From: JBBEDC01 sp040881505
GTDB lineage: Bacteria; Patescibacteriota; Andersenbacteria; UBA10190
Direction of reading: 5' to 3'
Assembly: GCA_040881505.1 (NCBI GenBank)
Contig: JBBEDC010000034.1
Span: 1 to 22,682, forward strand
Length of the DNA: 22,682 nt
The notes beneath the pieces are model-generated. The model made no database searches. It worked only from the letters and a program-made list of their open reading frames with translations, and was not told the DNA's origin. Below are positions 20,869 through 22,682 of the stretch, in pieces (position 1 is the first letter of the stretch; every line of letters begins with the position of its first letter). The translations under genes and the position numbers were made by a program.

Positions 20869-22311
20869 GGCAGGCTCCTGTTTGTGCCAATTATGAGCCT
20901 GCTCGTATGCATGAGCGGCGGCAAACATGCGAGCTTCTTCAAAGTGGGGCGCTATAACCTGCAGGCCAACCGGAAGACCATCAACAAATCCGCATGGTAC
21001 TGATAAGGCAGGTAACCCTGCCACGCTAACCGGCACAGTTAACGAGTCAGTTAGATACATTTCTAGCGGATCATCGGTCTTGCTGCCAAACAAGAACGGG
21101 GCCACGGGTGCAACCGGCCCTAGCAAGATATCAACCTGCTTAAACGCTTGTTCATATTCGCGACGAATAAGAGTGCGCACTTTGGATGCTTGTTTGTACC
21201 AGGCATCGTAGTATCCAGCAGAAAGAGCATATGTACCCATAATGATTGTACGTTTTACCTCAGGACCGAAGCCACCACCGCGAGCCTCCATGTACCGCTC
21301 AAGCAGGCCGTCAGCTCGCAAATCCATCTTGCCGAATCGCAGTGCATCATAGCGGGCAAGATTGACGGACCCTTCCGCTTTGGCGATCAAAAAATACACT
21401 GCCACACCAGCTGAGGTGAGCGGAAGTGATACCTCGCGAATACGTGCTCCCTGCTTTTCAAACCATTGCACTGCCTGCCTTACTGTTGCAGCTAACTCAG
21501 GAGCAATGCCTTCTGCGAAGAATTCCTTTGGCACGCCAATAGTCATTCCCTCAACTGACGACGTATCACACGCTGCTACGTAATCAGATACAGATTCGGG
21601 GGATGAGGTCGCATCGAGCTCATCAGATCCTGCCATCACCGACAAGACCAAGGCGGCGTCTTTGACCGTGCGCGCAAAAGGGCCGATCTGATCTAGGCTG
21701 CTGCCGTAAGAAATAGCCCCAAAGCGACTCACCCGGCCATAGGTGGGTTTTACCCCCACTACGCTACAAAAGCTTGCTGGCTGGCGTATAGAGCCGCCTG
21801 TGTCGGTTCCGAGCGCTGCTGGTACCATTCCGGCTGCTACAGCAGCAGCTGATCCACCACTGGTACCACCAGGTACACGATCTGTATCCCAGGGATTTTT
21901 CGTAGCGCCAAATGCTGAAAATTCCGTGCTTGATCCCATACCAAACTCATCAAGGTTTGTTTTTCCGATTACAACAGCCCCGGCTTGCTCTAACCGATTC
22001 ACAGCCGTAGCGTTAAACGGTGCCTTATAGTTCTCAAGAATTTTCGAAGCTGCCGTTGTGTGACCTATTACTGTTGCGATGTTGTCCTTGATGGCAATCG
22101 GAATTCCGGCGAGCGGACCTTGTGGGGCTTCTTGTTGGTATCCTTTATCAATCTCAGCAGCGCGCTCTTTCGCTTCAGACTCGAGCACTTGCAAGAATGC
22201 ATGGATGGACGGGTCCCAAGCGTTAATGGTTTTCAGACAGTCTTCAACGAGCTGCTGTGATGTGACAGTGCCGTTTGCTAACTCCCCTTTCAACTCATGA
22301 ATCGTTTTCAT
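20851..22311 (-). CDS. gatA: Asp-tRNA(Asn)/Glu-tRNA(Gln) amidotransferase subunit A
   Basis: Glutaminase subunit of GatCAB; releases ammonia from Gln or Asn for transfer to the mischarged tRNA. 486 aa from MKTIHELKGELANGTVTS, the usual GatA start; the frame is open 24 codons further into gatC. The amidase signature is complete: GIPIAIKDN contains the catalytic lysine, GGTSGGSAAAVAAGM the cis-serine region, and GTDTGGSIRQPASFC the nucleophilic serine. KPTYGRVSRFG and SSLDQIGPFARTV follow. Overlaps gpmI tail to tail (20851-20868). 13 bp after gatC with no Shine-Dalgarno. Confidence 0.97.
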   Translation of the reverse strand: MKTIHELKGELANGTVTSQQLVEDCLKTINAWDPSIHAFLQVLESEAKERAAEIDKGYQQEAPQGPLAGIPIAIKDNIATVIGHTTAASKILENYKAPFNATAVNRLEQAGAVVIGKTNLDEFGMGSSTEFSAFGATKNPWDTDRVPGGTSGGSAAAVAAGMVPAALGTDTGGSIRQPASFCSVVGVKPTYGRVSRFGAISYGSSLDQIGPFARTVKDAALVLSVMAGSDELDATSSPESVSDYVAACDTSSVEGMTIGVPKEFFAEGIAPELAATVRQAVQWFEKQGARIREVSLPLTSAGVAVYFLIAKAEGSVNLARYDALRFGKMDLRADGLLERYMEARGGGFGPEVKRTIIMGTYALSAGYYDAWYKQASKVRTLIRREYEQAFKQVDILLGPVAPVAPFLFGSKTDDPLEMYLTDSLTVPVSVAGLPALSVPCGFVDGLPVGLQVIAPHFEEARMFAAAHAYEQAHNWHKQEPALSQRA

Positions 22312-22324
22312 CTTGGGCTGCACT

Positions 22325-22624
22325 TTAAGAGAAAACTGCCCGAACTTGTATTTGTCCATCCTTGATACTCGGTACAGCAGCAAGCAGTGTTTCCGTTGAG
22401 CATAAGCACTCAGCTATAGCCTGGTCAGGCCTCGCAACGTTACGTAGCCCTGAAGCATCATCAGCCATGGGGACATTCGTAGTATCTATATGCTGAATCT
22501 TAGAAAAGTTATCTAAAATACCCGACATGTCTTCAGCTGCTTTTTTCTGCTCTTGTGCAGTTAGCGCTAAACGGCCTAACCGGGCGATCCGCTCTATATC
22601 CTGTTGGTGTATTTCCTGGTTCAT
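22325..22624 (-). CDS. gatC: Asp-tRNA(Asn)/Glu-tRNA(Gln) amidotransferase subunit C
   Basis: Small subunit that wraps around and stabilises the GatA-GatB complex. 99 aa from MNQEIHQQDIERIARLGRLAL, matching the family N-terminus. The open frame extends 13 codons upstream (to 22663) with no support. The middle LDNFSKIQHIDTTNVPMADDASGLRNV contains the conserved I-x-x-V-D-T/P region (here QHIDTTNVPM). The C-terminal segment ends FS. It is the first gene of a gatC-gatA pair, with gatB elsewhere in the window. Confidence 0.93.
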   Translation of the reverse strand: MNQEIHQQDIERIARLGRLALTAQEQKKAAEDMSGILDNFSKIQHIDTTNVPMADDASGLRNVARPDQAIAECLCSTETLLAAVPSIKDGQIQVRAVFS

Positions 22625-22633
22625 TACTTGCTC

Positions 22634-22663
22634 AGCATAGCGGCAACAACCCCTGTTAGGCAA
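22634..22663 (-). promoter_or_regulatory. Candidate promoter of gatC-gatA
   Basis: On the minus strand TTGCCT (22663-22658) and TATGCT (22639-22634) are 18 bp apart. The -10 ends 9 nt before the gatC ATG, which would give an almost leaderless mRNA. The -35 match is modest. Confidence 0.35.
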
Positions 22664-22682
22664 TCATTTTCTTAAACTGGGA

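Noticed and set aside
22312..22383. Longer gatA start overlapping gatC
   Set aside because: The extra 24 residues are the gatC 3' end read in another frame. MKTIHELKGELANG is the normal start.
1..22682. CRISPR array, prophage, insertion sequence or defence island
   Set aside because: No regularly spaced repeats, transposase, integrase, phage or known defence protein was found on either strand.

Overview
The window looks like compact housekeeping DNA from a small-genome bacterium, most likely of the Patescibacteria (Candidate Phyla Radiation). This assignment is inferred from several features. ThrRS lacks its N-terminal TGS domain. Several uncharacterised membrane proteins resemble families I associate with that group. 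The upstream partial protein ends in an FWPxWV-type tail. Intergenic gaps are tiny, and neighbouring genes often share or overlap their stop codons. Shine-Dalgarno sequences are almost absent. The dcd stop is TGA inside an ATGA overlap, so TGA works as a stop; this argues against the TGA=Gly code of Gracilibacteria and SR1. I cannot name a phylum or species.

Layout. 1-5053: the 3' end of an unknown gene, thrS, a convergent anchored hypothetical protein, miaA divergent from it, and gatB convergent with miaA. 5097-6088: dcd-dut, a nucleotide-pool pair. 6095-11459 (minus strand): read from the right, secE-nusG-rplK-rplA, then dTMP kinase, a second dTMP-kinase-like protein without the Walker A lysine, a DNPH1/deoxyribosyltransferase-like protein and a large membrane protein. 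11538-17372 (minus): read from the right, a small membrane protein overlapping pheS, then pheS-pheT, a terminator, and gyrB. 17419-18135: three tRNA genes, tRNA-Asp on the minus strand and two CAU-anticodon tRNAs on the plus strand, one of them an unusual initiator. 18173-20868: a GT-C-like polytopic membrane protein and gpmI. 20851-22624 (minus): gatC-gatA, convergent with gpmI and overlapping it by 18 bp.

Functional themes. Translation dominates: ThrRS, PheRS, GatCAB for Asn/Gln-tRNA amidation, MiaA, L1, L11 and tRNAs. A second theme is deoxyuridine/thymidine nucleotide handling: Dcd makes dUTP, Dut makes dUMP, two TMK-family proteins act on or near dTMP, and a DNPH1-like hydrolase may clean the pool. 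GpmI supplies glycolysis, and SecE and NusG supply secretion and transcription elongation.

No new defence or mobile system was found. The signals most worth a second look are at the RNA and promoter level. Extended -10 promoters lie exactly 6-7 nt before ATG codons, which implies leaderless mRNAs. In one case a single -10 element of 18 bp or less appears to serve two divergent leaderless genes. The initiator tRNA combines C1.C72, U29:A41, a D-loop without GG and G55. A tandem TMK paralogue carries Gly in place of the Walker A Lys. Two convergent gene pairs each end on one palindromic TTAA.
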